From the NCBI GenBank assembly GCA_002325245.1, contig DCRR01000003.1, positions 1 through 64,000 on the forward strand: a stretch of 64,000 nt of DNA, given 5' to 3'. This DNA comes from Microbacteriaceae bacterium UBA1487 (GTDB lineage: Bacteria; Actinomycetota; Actinomycetes; Actinomycetales; Microbacteriaceae). A program made the translations under genes and the position numbers. The notes beneath the pieces were generated by a model. The model saw only the letters and a list, made by a program, of their open reading frames with translations. It was not told the DNA's origin and made no database searches. Positions 50,796-60,966 of the stretch are shown here, piece after piece (position 1 is the first letter of the stretch; each line of letters begins with the position of its first letter).

Positions 50796-52331
50796 ATGAC
50801 TTTTCTTGATGCGCAGCCCAGCGACGCGACCGCGGCGGTCCGCACCTACGACGTGCGCACCTTCGGCTGCCAGATGAACGTGCACGACTCCGAGCGGCTG
50901 AGCGGCTCGCTCGAAGCCGCCGGCTACGTGCGCGCCGAGGGCGCCCCCGCGGACGTCGTCGTCATCAACACCTGCGCGGTGCGCGAGAACGCCGACAACA
51001 AGCTCTACGGAACCCTTGGCCACCTCGCGTCGACGAAGCGCGAGCGCGAGGGAATGCAGATCGCCGTCGGCGGCTGCCTCGCCCAGAAGGACAAGAACGT
51101 CATCCTCGAGAAGGCCCCCTGGGTCGACGTCGTGTTCGGCACCCACAACATGGGGTCCCTCCCCACGCTGCTCGAGCGCGCGCGCCACAACGGCGAGGCG
51201 CAGCTGGAGATCCTCGAAGCGCTCGAGGTGTTCCCCTCGACCCTGCCGACCCGGCGCGACTCGGTGTCGAGCGGATGGGTGTCGATCTCGGTCGGCTGCA
51301 ACAACACCTGCACGTTCTGCATCGTGCCGAGCCTTCGCGGCAAGGAGAAGGACCGCCGCCCCGGCGACATCCTCTCCGAGATCCAGCTGCTCGTCGACGA
51401 CGGAGCGATCGAGGTGACCCTGCTCGGCCAGAACGTGAACTCCTACGGCGTCGAGTTCGGTGACCGCCAGGCGTTCTCGAAGCTCCTCCGCGCCGCGGGC
51501 GAGATCGAGGGTCTCGAGCGCATCCGCTTCACCAGCCCTCACCCAGCCGCCTTCACCGACGACGTCATCGACGCGATGGCCGAGACACCGACCGTGATGC
51601 CGCAGCTGCACATGCCGCTGCAGTCGGGATCCGATCGCATCCTCAAGGCGATGCGTCGCTCCTACCGCTCGGAGCGGTTCCTGGGCATTCTCGATCGCGT
51701 CCGCGAGCGCATCCCGCACGCGGCGATCACGACCGACATCATCGTCGGCTTCCCCGGCGAGACCGAAGAGGACTTCGCCGAGACGCTCCGAGTCGTCGAG
51801 GCGTCCCGGTTCGCGAGCGCCTTCACGTTCCAGTACTCGATCCGCCCCGGCACGCCCGCGGCGACGATGCCGGACCAGGTGCCGAAGAAGGTCGTCCAGG
51901 AGCGCTACGAGCGCCTGGTCGCCCTGCAGGAGCGCATCTCGGGCGAAGAGAACCAGGCGCTCGTCGGCCGCGAGCTCGAGGTGCTCGTGGCGGCCGGCGA
52001 GGGCCGACGCGACGCCGAGCGGGATCGCCTCTCCGGTCGCGCAGAAGACAATCGGCTGGTGCACTTCGACGTGCCCGAGGGCAGCGAGATCCCGCGCCCC
52101 GGTGACGTCGTGCGCGTGACGGTCACCCGCAGCTCGCCGCACTTCCTCATCGCCGCCCCCGCGGGCGAGCGACTTGAGGTGCGCCGCACCCGCGCCGGCG
52201 ACGCCTGGGACCGCTCCGAGGCCGAGAGCTGCGCGGTTCCCGCGCCGGCTGGCGCGGTGGCCGGCTCCGAGCGCACCGTCAGCCTCGGGCTGCCGAGCCT
52301 GCGGGTCGGTCCCGGAACCGATCCCCGGTGA
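50796..52331 (+). CDS. miaB: tRNA (2-methylthio-N6-dimethylallyladenosine) methylthiotransferase
   Basis: 511 residues. Radical SAM enzyme that adds a methylthio group to i6A37 in tRNA. N-terminal UPF0004 cluster Cys25, Cys60 and Cys94; radical SAM CxxxCxxC at 168-175 ([14 protein letters not shown]); TRAM domain near 395-460. The C-terminal about 50 residues add a Pro/Gly-rich tail. miaA, making the substrate, follows 16 nt downstream. A TAAACT hexamer is 9 nt before ATG 50796. Confidence 0.96.
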   Translation: MTFLDAQPSDATAAVRTYDVRTFGCQMNVHDSERLSGSLEAAGYVRAEGAPADVVVINTCAVRENADNKLYGTLGHLASTKREREGMQIAVGGCLAQKDKNVILEKAPWVDVVFGTHNMGSLPTLLERARHNGEAQLEILEALEVFPSTLPTRRDSVSSGWVSISVGCNNTCTFCIVPSLRGKEKDRRPGDILSEIQLLVDDGAIEVTLLGQNVNSYGVEFGDRQAFSKLLRAAGEIEGLERIRFTSPHPAAFTDDVIDAMAETPTVMPQLHMPLQSGSDRILKAMRRSYRSERFLGILDRVRERIPHAAITTDIIVGFPGETEEDFAETLRVVEASRFASAFTFQYSIRPGTPAATMPDQVPKKVVQERYERLVALQERISGEENQALVGRELEVLVAAGEGRRDAERDRLSGRAEDNRLVHFDVPEGSEIPRPGDVVRVTVTRSSPHFLIAAPAGERLEVRRTRAGDAWDRSEAESCAVPAPAGAVAGSERTVSLGLPSLRVGPGTDPR

Positions 52332-52347
52332 CCCGGCGACGTCGCGC

Positions 52348-53274
52348 ATGATCGTCGCCATCGTCGGTCCCACGGGGACCGGCAAGTCCCAGCTGTCGCT
52401 CGACCTCGTCGAGCGCCTGGGCGCCGACGGTGTCGCCGCCGAGATCATCAACGCCGATGCGATGCAGCTCTACCGCGGCATGGACATCGGCACCGCCAAG
52501 CTCGGCCCGGTTGCGCGCCGCGGCATCCCGCACCATCTCCTCGACGTGCTGGAGCCGAGCGAGGAGGCGAGCGTCGCCCGCTACCAGGTGGAGGCGCGCG
52601 CGCTCGTCGACGACATCCTCGGCCGCGGCGCGGTACCCGTCCTCGTCGGCGGGAGCGGTCTCTACGTCTCGAGCGTCATCTACGACTTCCAGTTCCCCGG
52701 CACGGACCCCGAGGTGCGCGCGCGACTCGAGGCCGAACTCGAGGCCGAGGGCCCCGGGATCCTGCATCGACGGCTCCGCGAGGTGGACCCGGCGGCAGCG
52801 GAGGCGATCGGTCCGCACAACGGCCGCCGTCTCGTGCGGGCGCTGGAGGTCATCGAGATCACCGGCGGGCCGTTCGGGGCGGGGCTTCCGAGCGAGACCC
52901 AGCTGTGGCACCCGACCACGACGATCGGGCTCCGCGACGAGCGCGCCGCCCTCGTCGAGCGCCTCGACCAGCGCGTTGCCGGCATGTGGGCCGGCGGCCT
53001 CGTCGCCGAGGTGAAGAAGCTGCGCCCCGCGGGACTCGGCGCGACCGCGAGCCGCGCGATCGGCTACGCGCAGGCCCTCGCACAGCTCGACGGCGAGATC
53101 ACCGCTGAGGAGGCGATGGAGCAGACGGCGGCGCTGACGAGGCGCTACGCGCGGCGACAGGTGAGCTGGTTCGGCCGCTACCGCGACACGCACTGGTTCG
53201 AGGCGCGCGACCCGGCTCGAGCCGACGCTGCGGCGGACGTGGTGCGCGCGGCGCTGTCGACCGCACGCGGATAG
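52348..53274 (+). CDS. miaA: tRNA dimethylallyltransferase
   Basis: 308 residues. Adds a dimethylallyl group to A37 of tRNAs, the substrate of MiaB. P-loop [16 protein letters not shown] (5-20), [19 protein letters not shown] with the catalytic Asp, [12 protein letters not shown] and [13 protein letters not shown]. The C-terminal zinc-finger-free ending [20 protein letters not shown] is typical. Start is ATG 52348, and the frame upstream of it has no family similarity. TRNA-binding Arg residues are present in the tail. Confidence 0.96.
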   Translation: MIVAIVGPTGTGKSQLSLDLVERLGADGVAAEIINADAMQLYRGMDIGTAKLGPVARRGIPHHLLDVLEPSEEASVARYQVEARALVDDILGRGAVPVLVGGSGLYVSSVIYDFQFPGTDPEVRARLEAELEAEGPGILHRRLREVDPAAAEAIGPHNGRRLVRALEVIEITGGPFGAGLPSETQLWHPTTTIGLRDERAALVERLDQRVAGMWAGGLVAEVKKLRPAGLGATASRAIGYAQALAQLDGEITAEEAMEQTAALTRRYARRQVSWFGRYRDTHWFEARDPARADAAADVVRAALSTARG

Positions 53275-53277
53275 GCT
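53272..53277 (+). promoter_or_regulatory. Candidate -10 (TAGGCT) of dapF
   Basis: TAGGCT overlapping the miaA stop (TAG), followed by 6 nt (CGAAGC) and ATG 53284. Confidence 0.45.
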
Positions 53278-53283
53278 CGAAGC

Positions 53284-54159
53284 ATGAGCACTCTCGCCTT
53301 CACCAAGGGGCACGGCACCGGCAACGACTTCGTCCTCTTCGCCGACCCCGACGGCGAGCGCACACTCGATGCGCAGGCTCTCGCCGCGATCTCGGATCGC
53401 CACTTCGGCGTCGGCGCCGACGGCGTGATCCGCGCGGTCCGCTCGGCGCGACTGCCGGAGGGGGCCGCAGCGCTCGATGAGGACCCCGCCGCCGAGTGGT
53501 TCATGGACTACCACAACGCCGACGGCAGCCCCGCTGAGATGTGCGGAAACGGCATCCGCGTCTACGGGGCGTTCCTGCTGGATCGGGGTCTCATCGACCT
53601 GGAGGTGGGGGAGACGATCGCGATCGGCACGCGGGGCGGCGTCCGCCACCTCACGCGCACGGCCGACGGCTTCGAGGTGGACCTCGGCGCCTGGTTCGTC
53701 GCCTCGGGCGAGGTGCGCGTCGACGCGGACGGGCTCGACGTGCCGCGGCCGGGGCTCGCGATCGGCGTCGGGAACCCGCACGTCGTCGTGGCGCTGAGCG
53801 ACGAGGCGGAGCTGGACGGACTCGAGCTCGGCCGTGCCCCCGAACTGCTTCCCGCAGCGCCCAACGGTGCGAACGTCGAGTTCGTGGTGCCCGCCGACCC
53901 GCTCCTCGAGGCCGGTGTCGGGCGCATCCGCATGCGCGTCCACGAGCGTGGCAGCGGCGAGACGCTGTCGTGCGGCACGGGCGCCGCGGCGGCGGCCCTC
54001 GCGACCCGTCACTGGGCGGGCGAGGGCGCACCGGACTCCTGGAGCGTCACGGTTCCCGGCGGTGTCGTCGGGGTGCGCGTGTTCGAGGTCGACGGCGCGT
54101 CGCACGTCGCGCTCAGCGGGCCCGCCGCGCTCGTCTTCGACGGCGCGCTGGAGCTCTAG
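53284..54159 (+). CDS. dapF: Diaminopimelate epimerase
   Basis: 291 residues. Converts LL- to meso-diaminopimelate for peptidoglycan and lysine. The two catalytic Cys are Cys87 ([11 protein letters not shown]) and Cys230 ([12 protein letters not shown]), in two mirrored domains; [14 protein letters not shown] is the N-terminal signature. With dapB and dapA this is the third DAP enzyme in the window. The stop TAG forms CTAG with the stop of the convergent methyltransferase. Confidence 0.96.
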   Translation: MSTLAFTKGHGTGNDFVLFADPDGERTLDAQALAAISDRHFGVGADGVIRAVRSARLPEGAAALDEDPAAEWFMDYHNADGSPAEMCGNGIRVYGAFLLDRGLIDLEVGETIAIGTRGGVRHLTRTADGFEVDLGAWFVASGEVRVDADGLDVPRPGLAIGVGNPHVVVALSDEAELDGLELGRAPELLPAAPNGANVEFVVPADPLLEAGVGRIRMRVHERGSGETLSCGTGAAAAALATRHWAGEGAPDSWSVTVPGGVVGVRVFEVDGASHVALSGPAALVFDGALEL

Positions 54160-54815
54160 TTCGCGTCGGGGACCACCGAGATCGGCTCGGTCAGTCCCGA
54201 GCCGGAGCGGCGCCGCGCCCGCAGCACGCGGTATCCCTTGTTGGTGGCGGCGCGCGTGACGGTGAGATCGTCAGGGAACTCCGCCTGCAGCCAGCGGTGC
54301 AGGGAGTCCGAGCCGAGATTGCGCTGCACGACCAGCCAGGCATCCGCCCCCACCTCGAGTCGCGGCAGCCAGGTCGAGAGCATCGAGTGCAGCTCGCTCT
54401 TGCCGACGCGGATGGGCGGATTCGACCAGATCGTCATGAATCGCACATCTGTGGGAACATTGTCAGGTGTACAGGCAGTGATGTTGTCGAGACCCAGACG
54501 CGCGGCGTTCTGGCGCACGAGGTCGAGCGCCCGCTGATTGACGTCGACAGCCCACACGGTGGCGTGGGGCGACTCGAGCGCGAGCGACAGAGCGATGGGT
54601 CCCCAGCCGCAGCCGAGGTCGAGCAGGTTTCCCCCCGGCGGAGGCGCTGGCACATTCGACAACAAGACGTTCGTGCCCGCATCGAGGCGCTCCGGGCTGA
54701 AGACCCCGGGCGCGGAGGTCAGGACACGGTCCTCGCCCGCGAGACGGACCGTGATCTCGCGCGGCACGTATCCACTTCCGGGCTCCGACGAGAAGTAATG
54801 ATCGGGCGGGGCCAT
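54156..54815 (-). CDS. RsmC-like SAM-dependent methyltransferase
   Basis: 219 residues. Class I methyltransferase with [17 protein letters not shown] (SAM motif I), AVDVNQRAL (motif II) and [10 protein letters not shown]; the N-P-P-I/F motif is that of N-directed rRNA methylases of the RsmC/RlmG group, which modify 16S or 23S rRNA guanines. It lacks the N-terminal half of RsmC, so it is the short actinobacterial form. A TAGATT hexamer is 6 nt before ATG 54815. The exact target base is not readable. Confidence 0.85.
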   Translation of the reverse strand: MAPPDHYFSSEPGSGYVPREITVRLAGEDRVLTSAPGVFSPERLDAGTNVLLSNVPAPPPGGNLLDLGCGWGPIALSLALESPHATVWAVDVNQRALDLVRQNAARLGLDNITACTPDNVPTDVRFMTIWSNPPIRVGKSELHSMLSTWLPRLEVGADAWLVVQRNLGSDSLHRWLQAEFPDDLTVTRAATNKGYRVLRARRRSGSGLTEPISVVPDAN

Positions 54816-54821
54816 GCAGAG

Positions 54822-54827
54822 AATCTA
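54822..54827 (-). promoter_or_regulatory. Candidate -10 (TAGATT) of the RsmC-like gene
   Basis: TAGATT on the minus strand, 6 nt before ATG 54815. Confidence 0.5.
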
Positions 54828-54857
54828 CCGAACTACCGCACCAGAGGGTGAGAGTCC

Positions 54858-56399
54858 ATGACTGAAGAAGACGACCGGATGCTGGACCGCGTCCTGGGGC
54901 GCGAAGACGCGCACGCCGAGAAGATCTCCGTGTTCGGCCGCGGACGCGCGACCGCCCTCCACGCGACCTCGGAGGAGTCCGAACTCGACGGGGAGCAGTT
55001 CGACCGCGAGGAGCGCGCCGCGCTGCGCCGCGTCGCGGGCCTCTCGACCGAGCTCGAAGATGTCACCGAGGTCGAGTACCGCCAGCTGCGGCTCGAGAAT
55101 GTCGTGCTGATCGGCGTGTACTCGAGCTCGGGCAACGCTGCGCGCGCCCTCGAGGACGCGGAGAACTCGTTGCGCGAGCTCGCCGCCCTCGCCGAGACGG
55201 CGGGCGCCGTCGTGCTCGACGGGCTGCTGCAGCGCCGGCCGCACCCGGATGCGTCGACGTATCTGGGTCGGGGCAAGGTGGAGGAGCTGCGATCGATTGT
55301 GGCCCATCTGGGCGCCGACACGGTGATCGCCGACACCGAGCTCTCGCCGAGCCAGCGTCGCGCGCTGGAGGACCGGGTGAAGGTCAAGGTGATCGACCGC
55401 ACCGCGGTCATCCTCGACATCTTCAGCCAGCACGCCAAGAGCCGTGAGGGCAAGGCCCAGGTCGAACTGGCCCAGCTCGAGTACCTGCTTCCGCGTCTGC
55501 GCGGCTGGGGTGAGTCGATGTCCCGTCAGGCCGGTGGCCAGGTCGGCGGTGCGGGCGCCGGCATGGGAAGCCGAGGCCCGGGTGAGACGAAGATTGAGCT
55601 CGACCGGCGACGCATCCACACCCGGATGGCGAAGCTTCGCCGCCAGATCAAGGGTTTCGCTCCCGCGCGCGAGGCGAAGCGGGCGAACCGCGACCGGTTC
55701 GAGGTGCCGAGCGTCGCGATCGCCGGCTACACGAACGCCGGCAAGTCGAGTCTGCTGAACCGCCTGACCCGCGCGGGCGTGCTCGTCGAGAACGCGCTGT
55801 TCGCGACGCTGGACCCGACGGTGCGGCGCAGCCAGACGCCGGACGGGCGCCAGTTCACCCTGGCCGACACCGTCGGCTTCGTGCGCCACCTGCCGCACCA
55901 GCTGGTCGAGGCGTTCCGATCGACGCTCGAGGAGGTCGGCGGCTCCGACGTCATCGTGCACGTGGTGGATGCCTCGCATCCCGACCCGGCCGCGCAGCTG
56001 GCGACCGTGCGCGATGTGATCGGCGATGTGGGGGCGCGCGACCTTCCCGAGATCGTCGCCTTCAACAAGGCGGATCTGGTCGACGAGAACGACCGCATCC
56101 TGCTGCGCGGGCTGGAGCCGGGCGCCGTGTTCGTCTCGGCTCGCACCGGGGAGGGCATCGACGAGCTGCGCGAGCGGATCGCCGAGCTGCTGCCGTACCC
56201 GGATGTGGAGCTCGACATCCTGGTGCCCTACGACCGCGGCGACCTGGTGTCGCTCGCGCACCAGCGGGCGCGCGTCGTCGACACCTCCTACGAGGAGGCA
56301 GGCACGCGCCTGTCGCTGCTGGCCACCGCGCGGGTGGCGGAGCAGCTGCGCTCGGCGGTGGCGGCGAGCGACGCGGCGGAGGCCGCCGAGACCGACTAG
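54858..56399 (+). CDS. hflX: Ribosome-splitting GTPase HflX
   Basis: 513 residues. Splits stalled ribosomes under stress. N-terminal HflX domain with GGRNQ-like region [22 protein letters not shown], a Gly-rich [31 protein letters not shown] segment, then the G domain: P-loop [15 protein letters not shown] (about 290-304), [10 protein letters not shown] and [28 protein letters not shown]. The N-terminal 55 residues are acidic. GAGGGTGAG precedes ATG 54858. hflX is a ClgR target in Corynebacterium, and clgR lies 7 kb upstream. Stop shares CTAG with lexA. Confidence 0.96.
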   Translation: MTEEDDRMLDRVLGREDAHAEKISVFGRGRATALHATSEESELDGEQFDREERAALRRVAGLSTELEDVTEVEYRQLRLENVVLIGVYSSSGNAARALEDAENSLRELAALAETAGAVVLDGLLQRRPHPDASTYLGRGKVEELRSIVAHLGADTVIADTELSPSQRRALEDRVKVKVIDRTAVILDIFSQHAKSREGKAQVELAQLEYLLPRLRGWGESMSRQAGGQVGGAGAGMGSRGPGETKIELDRRRIHTRMAKLRRQIKGFAPAREAKRANRDRFEVPSVAIAGYTNAGKSSLLNRLTRAGVLVENALFATLDPTVRRSQTPDGRQFTLADTVGFVRHLPHQLVEAFRSTLEEVGGSDVIVHVVDASHPDPAAQLATVRDVIGDVGARDLPEIVAFNKADLVDENDRILLRGLEPGAVFVSARTGEGIDELRERIAELLPYPDVELDILVPYDRGDLVSLAHQRARVVDTSYEEAGTRLSLLATARVAEQLRSAVAASDAAEAAETD

Positions 56400-57073
56400 A
56401 CGGAGCGGAGCACCGCGACGACCTTGCCGAGCACCTCGGCCTCGTCGCCGAGGATGGGCTCGAAGGCGGAGTTGCGCGGCAGCAGCCAGGTGTGGCCGTC
56501 GCGATGACGGAAGACCTTCACGGTCGCCTCGCCGTCGAGCATGGCGGCGACGATCTCGCCGTTCTGCGCGTCGCGCTGCTGGCGCACGACCACCCAGTCG
56601 CCGTCGCAGATCGCGGCGTCGATCATCGACTCGCCGACGACCTTGAGCATGAACAGGTCGCCCTTGCCGACGAGCTGGCGGGGGAGCGGGAACACTTCGT
56701 CGACCTGCTGGTCGGCCGTGATCGGGATGCCGGCGGCGATCCGTCCGACCAGTGGCACCATGGCGGCGTCGCCGACCGGGATGGCGGTCTCGGCCTCCTC
56801 GCTGCCCGGCAGGTCGATGAGGACCTCGAGGGCGCGCGGGCGATTGGGGTCGCGGCGCAGGTACCCGCTCAGCTCGAGCTGTCCGAGCTGATGCGTCACG
56901 CTCGAGAGCGAGGCAAGGCCGACGGCGTCGCCGATCTCACGCATGCTCGGCGGGTAGCCCCGCGAGGCGACCGAGCGCTGCACGAACTCCAGAATCGCGC
57001 GCTGCTTGTCGCTCAGGCTGGTGCGCCGGCGGGTTCCGGGGCGACCGTTCTCGGTCGAATCGATCTCGCTCAT
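56396..57073 (-). CDS. lexA: LexA SOS repressor
   Basis: 225 residues. N-terminal winged helix ([41 protein letters not shown], about 22-63) binds SOS boxes. Self-cleavage occurs between Ala114 and Gly115 (GRIAAGIPI), with Ser149 (VGESMID) and Lys186 (ATVKVF) as the catalytic pair. Matches actinobacterial LexA in length. An SOS box 104-119 bp upstream of the start implies autoregulation. Convergent with hflX, with the stop codons overlapping by 4 bp. Confidence 0.98.
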   Translation of the reverse strand: MSEIDSTENGRPGTRRRTSLSDKQRAILEFVQRSVASRGYPPSMREIGDAVGLASLSSVTHQLGQLELSGYLRRDPNRPRALEVLIDLPGSEEAETAIPVGDAAMVPLVGRIAAGIPITADQQVDEVFPLPRQLVGKGDLFMLKVVGESMIDAAICDGDWVVVRQQRDAQNGEIVAAMLDGEATVKVFRHRDGHTWLLPRNSAFEPILGDEAEVLGKVVAVLRSV

Positions 57074-57176
57074 CGCATCCTCCTGAAGGCGTTGTCTGTC
57101 GAGGCGAGACCAATGTCGGTGGCCTCTGGTCGAATGTCCTCAACGATCGAAACTGTATCCGTTCCGACGGGCCCGA

Positions 57177-57192
57177 GCAAACAAATGTTCGA
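57177..57192 (-). promoter_or_regulatory. SOS box of lexA (autoregulation)
   Basis: GCAAAC-AAAT-GTTCGA (read on +), matching the 12 fixed consensus bases at 10 positions. It lies 19 bp upstream of a TACAGT -10 on the minus strand (57152-57157), thus over the lexA -35 region. Confidence 0.75.
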
Positions 57193-57232
57193 GTGTGTCG
57201 CACATCGGATGCGAGAAAGTCCCGATCAGGAC

Positions 57233-57264
57233 TTGAACATATGTTCGATCGAAGATATGTTCGG
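57233..57264 (+). promoter_or_regulatory. Two abutting SOS boxes before the LysM gene
   Basis: TTGAAC-ATAT-GTTCGA (57233-57248, one mismatch) and TCGAAG-ATAT-GTTCGG (57249-57264, two mismatches) lie end to end with the same ATAT centre, suggesting duplication and cooperative LexA binding. Confidence 0.82.
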
Positions 57265-57340
57265 AACACAGCTTCGGATCCGGTCGCCCGGCCGTGACCG
57301 GATCCGAGCTGTCCAACGACTCGAGAGCGAGGAACGACAG

Positions 57341-57688
57341 ATGAGCACCATGGTGATGAATCCGACCGTCGTCGCACTGCCGCGTCTGCGGCTCACCCCG
57401 CGCGGTCGTGCCGTCTTCGGCACGCTGGCCGCCATCCCGCTCGTGCTGCTGGCGCTCGCCCTCGGCGTGGGGGCGCCGAGCGCCGATGCCGGGGCCGCGG
57501 CCTCGCTCGACACCTTCAGCTACGTCTCGGTCGCCCCGGGGCAGTCGCTCTGGCAGGTCGCCGAGACGCTCGCCCCCGAGGCTGACCCGCGCGAGGTCAT
57601 CGCCGACATCATGGCGCTGAACCAGCTCGCCTCGAGCGCGGTGGAGCCGGGCCAGAAGCTGGCCATCCCGACGGCCTACGCGCCCTGA
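57341..57688 (+). CDS. SOS-controlled LysM-domain protein
   Basis: 115 residues. One membrane helix (AVFGTLAAIPLVLLALALGVGA, about 26-47) then an extracellular LysM repeat (FSYVSVAPGQSLWQVAETLAPEADPREVIADIMALNQLASSAVEPGQKLAIP). LysM binds peptidoglycan. A small LysM protein divergent from lexA and under SOS boxes corresponds in position to mycobacterial ChiZ/Rv2719c, which slows division after DNA damage; no hydrolase domain is present here. GAGGAA precedes ATG 57341. Confidence 0.9.
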   Translation: MSTMVMNPTVVALPRLRLTPRGRAVFGTLAAIPLVLLALALGVGAPSADAGAAASLDTFSYVSVAPGQSLWQVAETLAPEADPREVIADIMALNQLASSAVEPGQKLAIPTAYAP

Positions 57689-57745
57689 TCGGCGGGGCCG
57701 TTTCGGGCGGCGTTCGCCAGCCCGACTGAGCGTTGCCACGCTCAG

Positions 57746-57751
57746 TAGACT
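57746..57751 (+). promoter_or_regulatory. Candidate -10 (TAGACT) of hisC
   Basis: TAGACT followed by 6 nt and GTG 57758. Confidence 0.5.
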
Positions 57752-57757
57752 CGGCGA

Positions 57758-58846
57758 GTGGTATCCCTCTCCGACCTCCCGATCCGTGACGACCTCCGCG
57801 GTCAGACCCCCTATGGGGCGCCGCAGCTGCACGTGCGCTACGCGCTCAACGTCAACGAGAACACGCACCCGATCCCCGAGGACACGGCGCGGCACATCGT
57901 GGAGTCGCTCGCGCGAGCGGTGCTGCAGATCAACCGCTATCCCGACCGCGAGTTCACCGTGCTGCGTGAGGCCCTCGCGGCCTACCTCGGGCACGAACTG
58001 GCGCCCGAGAACATCTGGGCGGGCAACGGCTCGAACGAGATCATCCAGCAGACGCTGCAGGCCTTCGGCGGGCCCGGCCGCAAGGTGCTCGCCTTCCCGC
58101 CGACCTACTCGATGCACGCGATCATCGCGCACGGCTCCGGCACCGAATGGGTGGAGGCCGAGCGCGACGACGACTTCGAGATCTCGGCCGCGACCGCCGT
58201 CGCCGCGATCGAGCGCGAGCAGCCCGATGTGGTCTTCTTCTGCGCGCCGAACAACCCGACCGGCACCCCCGTGCCGCTCCAGACGATCGAGGCCGCCTAC
58301 GCAGCGACCGATGGCATCGTCTTCGTCGACGAGGCCTACGCCGAGTTCATGCCGGAGGGGGCGCCGAGCGCGCTCACGCTGCTCGCAGGCCGCGAACGAC
58401 TCCTGGTCTCGCGCACGATGAGCAAGGCGTTCGCCTTCGCCGGCGCGCGCCTCGGCTACCTCGCCGCCGACCCGGCGGTGGTCGACGCCTTCCGGCTGGT
58501 GCGCCTGCCGTACCACCTGTCGGCGCTCACCCAGGCGGCCGCCGTCGCCGCGCTCGAGCACGCCCCCGCGATGCTCGCGATGGTCGACGACATCCGCGGC
58601 CAGCGCGACCGCCTCGTTGTGGAGCTCGCGCAGCTCGGGTACCGGCCGTACGAGAGCTGGGCGAACTTCGTGCTCTTCGGCGGTCTCGACTCCCCGAAGG
58701 CGACCTTCGAGGCGCTGCTCGAGCGCGACATCCTGGTGCGCGACGTCGGCATCCCCGGATCGCTGCGCGTGACGGCGGGCACGCGAGGCGAGACGAGCGC
58801 GTTTCTCGCGGCCCTCGCCGAGCTCGGGCCGGGCGGCGCTCGATAG
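57758..58846 (+). CDS. hisC: Histidinol-phosphate aminotransferase
   Basis: 362 residues. PLP enzyme of histidine synthesis using glutamate. LNVNENTHP near the start is the substrate-phosphate region, [10 protein letters not shown] the PLP-binding Asn loop, FVDEAYAEF holds the Asp/Tyr pair and [17 protein letters not shown] has the Schiff-base Lys223. It heads a hisC-hisB-hisH-priA set with small gaps; hisD and hisF are outside the window. Actinobacterial HisC/AroJ-like forms are close relatives, so some aromatic activity is possible. Confidence 0.94.
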   Translation: MVSLSDLPIRDDLRGQTPYGAPQLHVRYALNVNENTHPIPEDTARHIVESLARAVLQINRYPDREFTVLREALAAYLGHELAPENIWAGNGSNEIIQQTLQAFGGPGRKVLAFPPTYSMHAIIAHGSGTEWVEAERDDDFEISAATAVAAIEREQPDVVFFCAPNNPTGTPVPLQTIEAAYAATDGIVFVDEAYAEFMPEGAPSALTLLAGRERLLVSRTMSKAFAFAGARLGYLAADPAVVDAFRLVRLPYHLSALTQAAAVAALEHAPAMLAMVDDIRGQRDRLVVELAQLGYRPYESWANFVLFGGLDSPKATFEALLERDILVRDVGIPGSLRVTAGTRGETSAFLAALAELGPGGAR

Positions 58847-58849
58847 ACT
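58844..58849 (+). promoter_or_regulatory. Candidate -10 (TAGACT) of hisB
   Basis: TAGACT starts within the hisC stop and ends 7 nt before ATG 58857, identical in layout to the murL promoter. Confidence 0.45.
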
Positions 58850-58856
58850 CGCAGGC

Positions 58857-59462
58857 ATGAGCACATCCCGCGTCGCGAGCCTGCGCCGTCAGACGAGCGA
58901 GTCGAGCATCGAACTCGAACTCAACCTCGACGGCAGCGGCATCGCCGACATCTCCACGACGGTCCCGTTCTTCGATCACCTGCTCACCGCGTTCACCAAG
59001 CACTCGCTCATCGACCTCACGGTGCGCGCCCACGGTGACACCGAGATCGATGTGCACCACACCGTCGAGGACACCGGCATCGTGCTGGGGCAGGCGATCA
59101 AGCAGGCGCTCGGCGACAAGGCCGGCATCGGCCGCTACGGCGACGCCCACGTGCCGCTCGACGAGGCGCTCGCGCGCGCCGTCGTGGACGTCTCCGGGCG
59201 CCCGTACCTGGTGCACTCCGGCGAGCCCGAAGGCTTCGAGTTCCACCTGATCGGCGGCCACTTCACCGGCTCGATGGTGCGGCACGTGCTCGAGGCCATC
59301 ACCTTCCACGCCGGGATCACCGTGCACCTGACGGTGCTCGGCGGTCGCGATCCGCACCACATCGCCGAGGCCGAGTTCAAGGCGCTGGCGCGCGCCTTCC
59401 GTCGCGCCGTCGAGCCCGACGCGCGCGTCAGCGGCGTGCCGTCGACCAAGGGCTCGCTGTGA
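58857..59462 (+). CDS. hisB: Imidazoleglycerol-phosphate dehydratase
   Basis: 201 residues, the monofunctional form without the phosphatase domain. Dehydrates imidazoleglycerol phosphate with Mn. Metal-binding signatures are [40 protein letters not shown] and [17 protein letters not shown]. Follows hisC after 10 nt; hisH follows after 16 nt. Confidence 0.97.
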   Translation: MSTSRVASLRRQTSESSIELELNLDGSGIADISTTVPFFDHLLTAFTKHSLIDLTVRAHGDTEIDVHHTVEDTGIVLGQAIKQALGDKAGIGRYGDAHVPLDEALARAVVDVSGRPYLVHSGEPEGFEFHLIGGHFTGSMVRHVLEAITFHAGITVHLTVLGGRDPHHIAEAEFKALARAFRRAVEPDARVSGVPSTKGSL

Positions 59463-59478
59463 CCGTGGAGCGTCGCTC

Positions 59479-60114
59479 GTGACGGCATCCCCCACGGTCG
59501 TCGTCCTGGACTACGGATCCGGCAACGTCCACTCCGCGGCCAAGGCGCTGGAGCTGGCGGGCGCGCGCGTCGAGCTCACGGCCGACCGCGACCGGGTCGC
59601 GGCGGCCGACGGGCTCCTGGTTCCCGGGGTCGGCGCGTTCGCGGCCGTCATGGCGGGGCTGGAGAGCGTTCGCGGCGGCGAGCTGATCGAGCGTCGGCTC
59701 GCGGGCGGACGTCCTGTGCTGGGCATCTGCGTCGGCATGCAGGTCATGTTCGAGCGCGGCATCGAGCGCGGCAGCGACGTCGAGGGTCTCGGCGAATGGC
59801 CTGGCACGATCGAGGAGCTGCACGCGCCCGTGCTGCCGCACATCGGCTGGAACAGGATCGATGCGCCCGAGGACTCCCGGCTGTTCGCGGGCATCCGCGA
59901 CGAGCGCTTCTACTTCGTGCACTCCTATGCGGCGCGCGACTGGACGCTGGAGGCGACCGGCGCATTCCCGGCGCCGCGGGTCACCTGGGCGGAGCACGGC
60001 GAGCGCTTCGTCGCCGCCGTCGAAAACGGTCCGCTCGCCGCCACGCAGTTCCACCCGGAGAAATCCGGAGTCGCGGGCATCGCTCTCTTGGAGAACTGGC
60101 TGCGCGGACTCTGA
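59479..60114 (+). CDS. hisH: Imidazole glycerol phosphate synthase, glutaminase subunit
   Basis: 211 residues. Class I glutamine amidotransferase that feeds ammonia to HisF. Nucleophile Cys84 in [12 protein letters not shown], the His/Glu pair in [10 protein letters not shown] near the end, and [19 protein letters not shown] at the start. GTG 59479 start. hisF is not in the window. Confidence 0.96.
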   Translation: MTASPTVVVLDYGSGNVHSAAKALELAGARVELTADRDRVAAADGLLVPGVGAFAAVMAGLESVRGGELIERRLAGGRPVLGICVGMQVMFERGIERGSDVEGLGEWPGTIEELHAPVLPHIGWNRIDAPEDSRLFAGIRDERFYFVHSYAARDWTLEATGAFPAPRVTWAEHGERFVAAVENGPLAATQFHPEKSGVAGIALLENWLRGL

Positions 60115-60208
60115 GCGCGCGGACGTCGCCGCGGTCACGGCGTCCATGAAACCGCGCTACGATCTGAATCTTGTTTGCGGGTTGCGACCTCCCCGCGGGA
60201 AGACCGAG

Positions 60209-60958
60209 ATGAGCGAATTCAATATCGCCCCTGCCCTGACCCTGTTGCCCGCCGTCGACGTTGCGGGCGGCAAGGCCGTTCGACTGACGCAGGGCGAGGC
60301 CGGCTCCGAGACCAGCTACGGCGACCCGGTTGACGCGGCCCACCAGTGGACCGATGACGGAGCCGAGTGGATCCACCTTGTGGATCTGGATGCGGCCTTC
60401 GGTCGTGGCAACAACCGCGCGGTGATCAAGAAGGTCATCAAGAACACCCCCAAGCACGTCAACATCGAGCTCTCCGGCGGCATCCGCGACGACGAGACGC
60501 TCGAGGCGGCGCTCGCGACCGGCGCCAAGCGCATCAACCTCGGCACCGCGGCACTGGAGAACCCCGAGTGGGCCTCCTACGTCATCGGCGCCTACGGCGA
60601 GGCGATCGCCGTCGGTCTGGACGTGCGCGGCACGACGCTCGCAGCCCGCGGCTGGACGCAGGAGGGCGGCGATCTCTGGACCGTCATGGAGCGACTCGAG
60701 GCCGCCGGCTGCGCCCGCTACGTCGTGACCGACGTCACCAAGGACGGCACCCTCAAGGGCCCGAACATCGAGCTGCTGCGCCAGGTCATGGAGAAGACGC
60801 ACAAGCCCGTCATCGCCTCCGGCGGCATCGCCAACCTCGATGACATCGCGGCGCTGCGCGAACTCGTGCCGCTCGGGCTCGAGGGCGCGATCGTCGGCAA
60901 GGCGCTGTACTCGGGGGCGTTCACGCTGCCCGAGGCGCTCGACGTCGCCGGCGGCTGA
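60209..60958 (+). CDS. priA: Phosphoribosyl isomerase A (HisA/TrpF)
   Basis: 249 residues. (Beta/alpha)8 barrel. In actinobacteria PriA serves both histidine (ProFAR isomerase) and tryptophan (PRA isomerase) synthesis. Catalytic Asp17 in [15 protein letters not shown] and the second Asp in [15 protein letters not shown] near 175; phosphate loops in [10 protein letters not shown] and [11 protein letters not shown]. Start is ATG 60209, after a 94-bp gap with a TACGAT hexamer (60164-60169) that may be a separate promoter. The dual function is family inference, not proven here. Confidence 0.93.
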   Translation: MSEFNIAPALTLLPAVDVAGGKAVRLTQGEAGSETSYGDPVDAAHQWTDDGAEWIHLVDLDAAFGRGNNRAVIKKVIKNTPKHVNIELSGGIRDDETLEAALATGAKRINLGTAALENPEWASYVIGAYGEAIAVGLDVRGTTLAARGWTQEGGDLWTVMERLEAAGCARYVVTDVTKDGTLKGPNIELLRQVMEKTHKPVIASGGIANLDDIAALRELVPLGLEGAIVGKALYSGAFTLPEALDVAGG

Positions 60959-60966
60959 CCCGAGCC

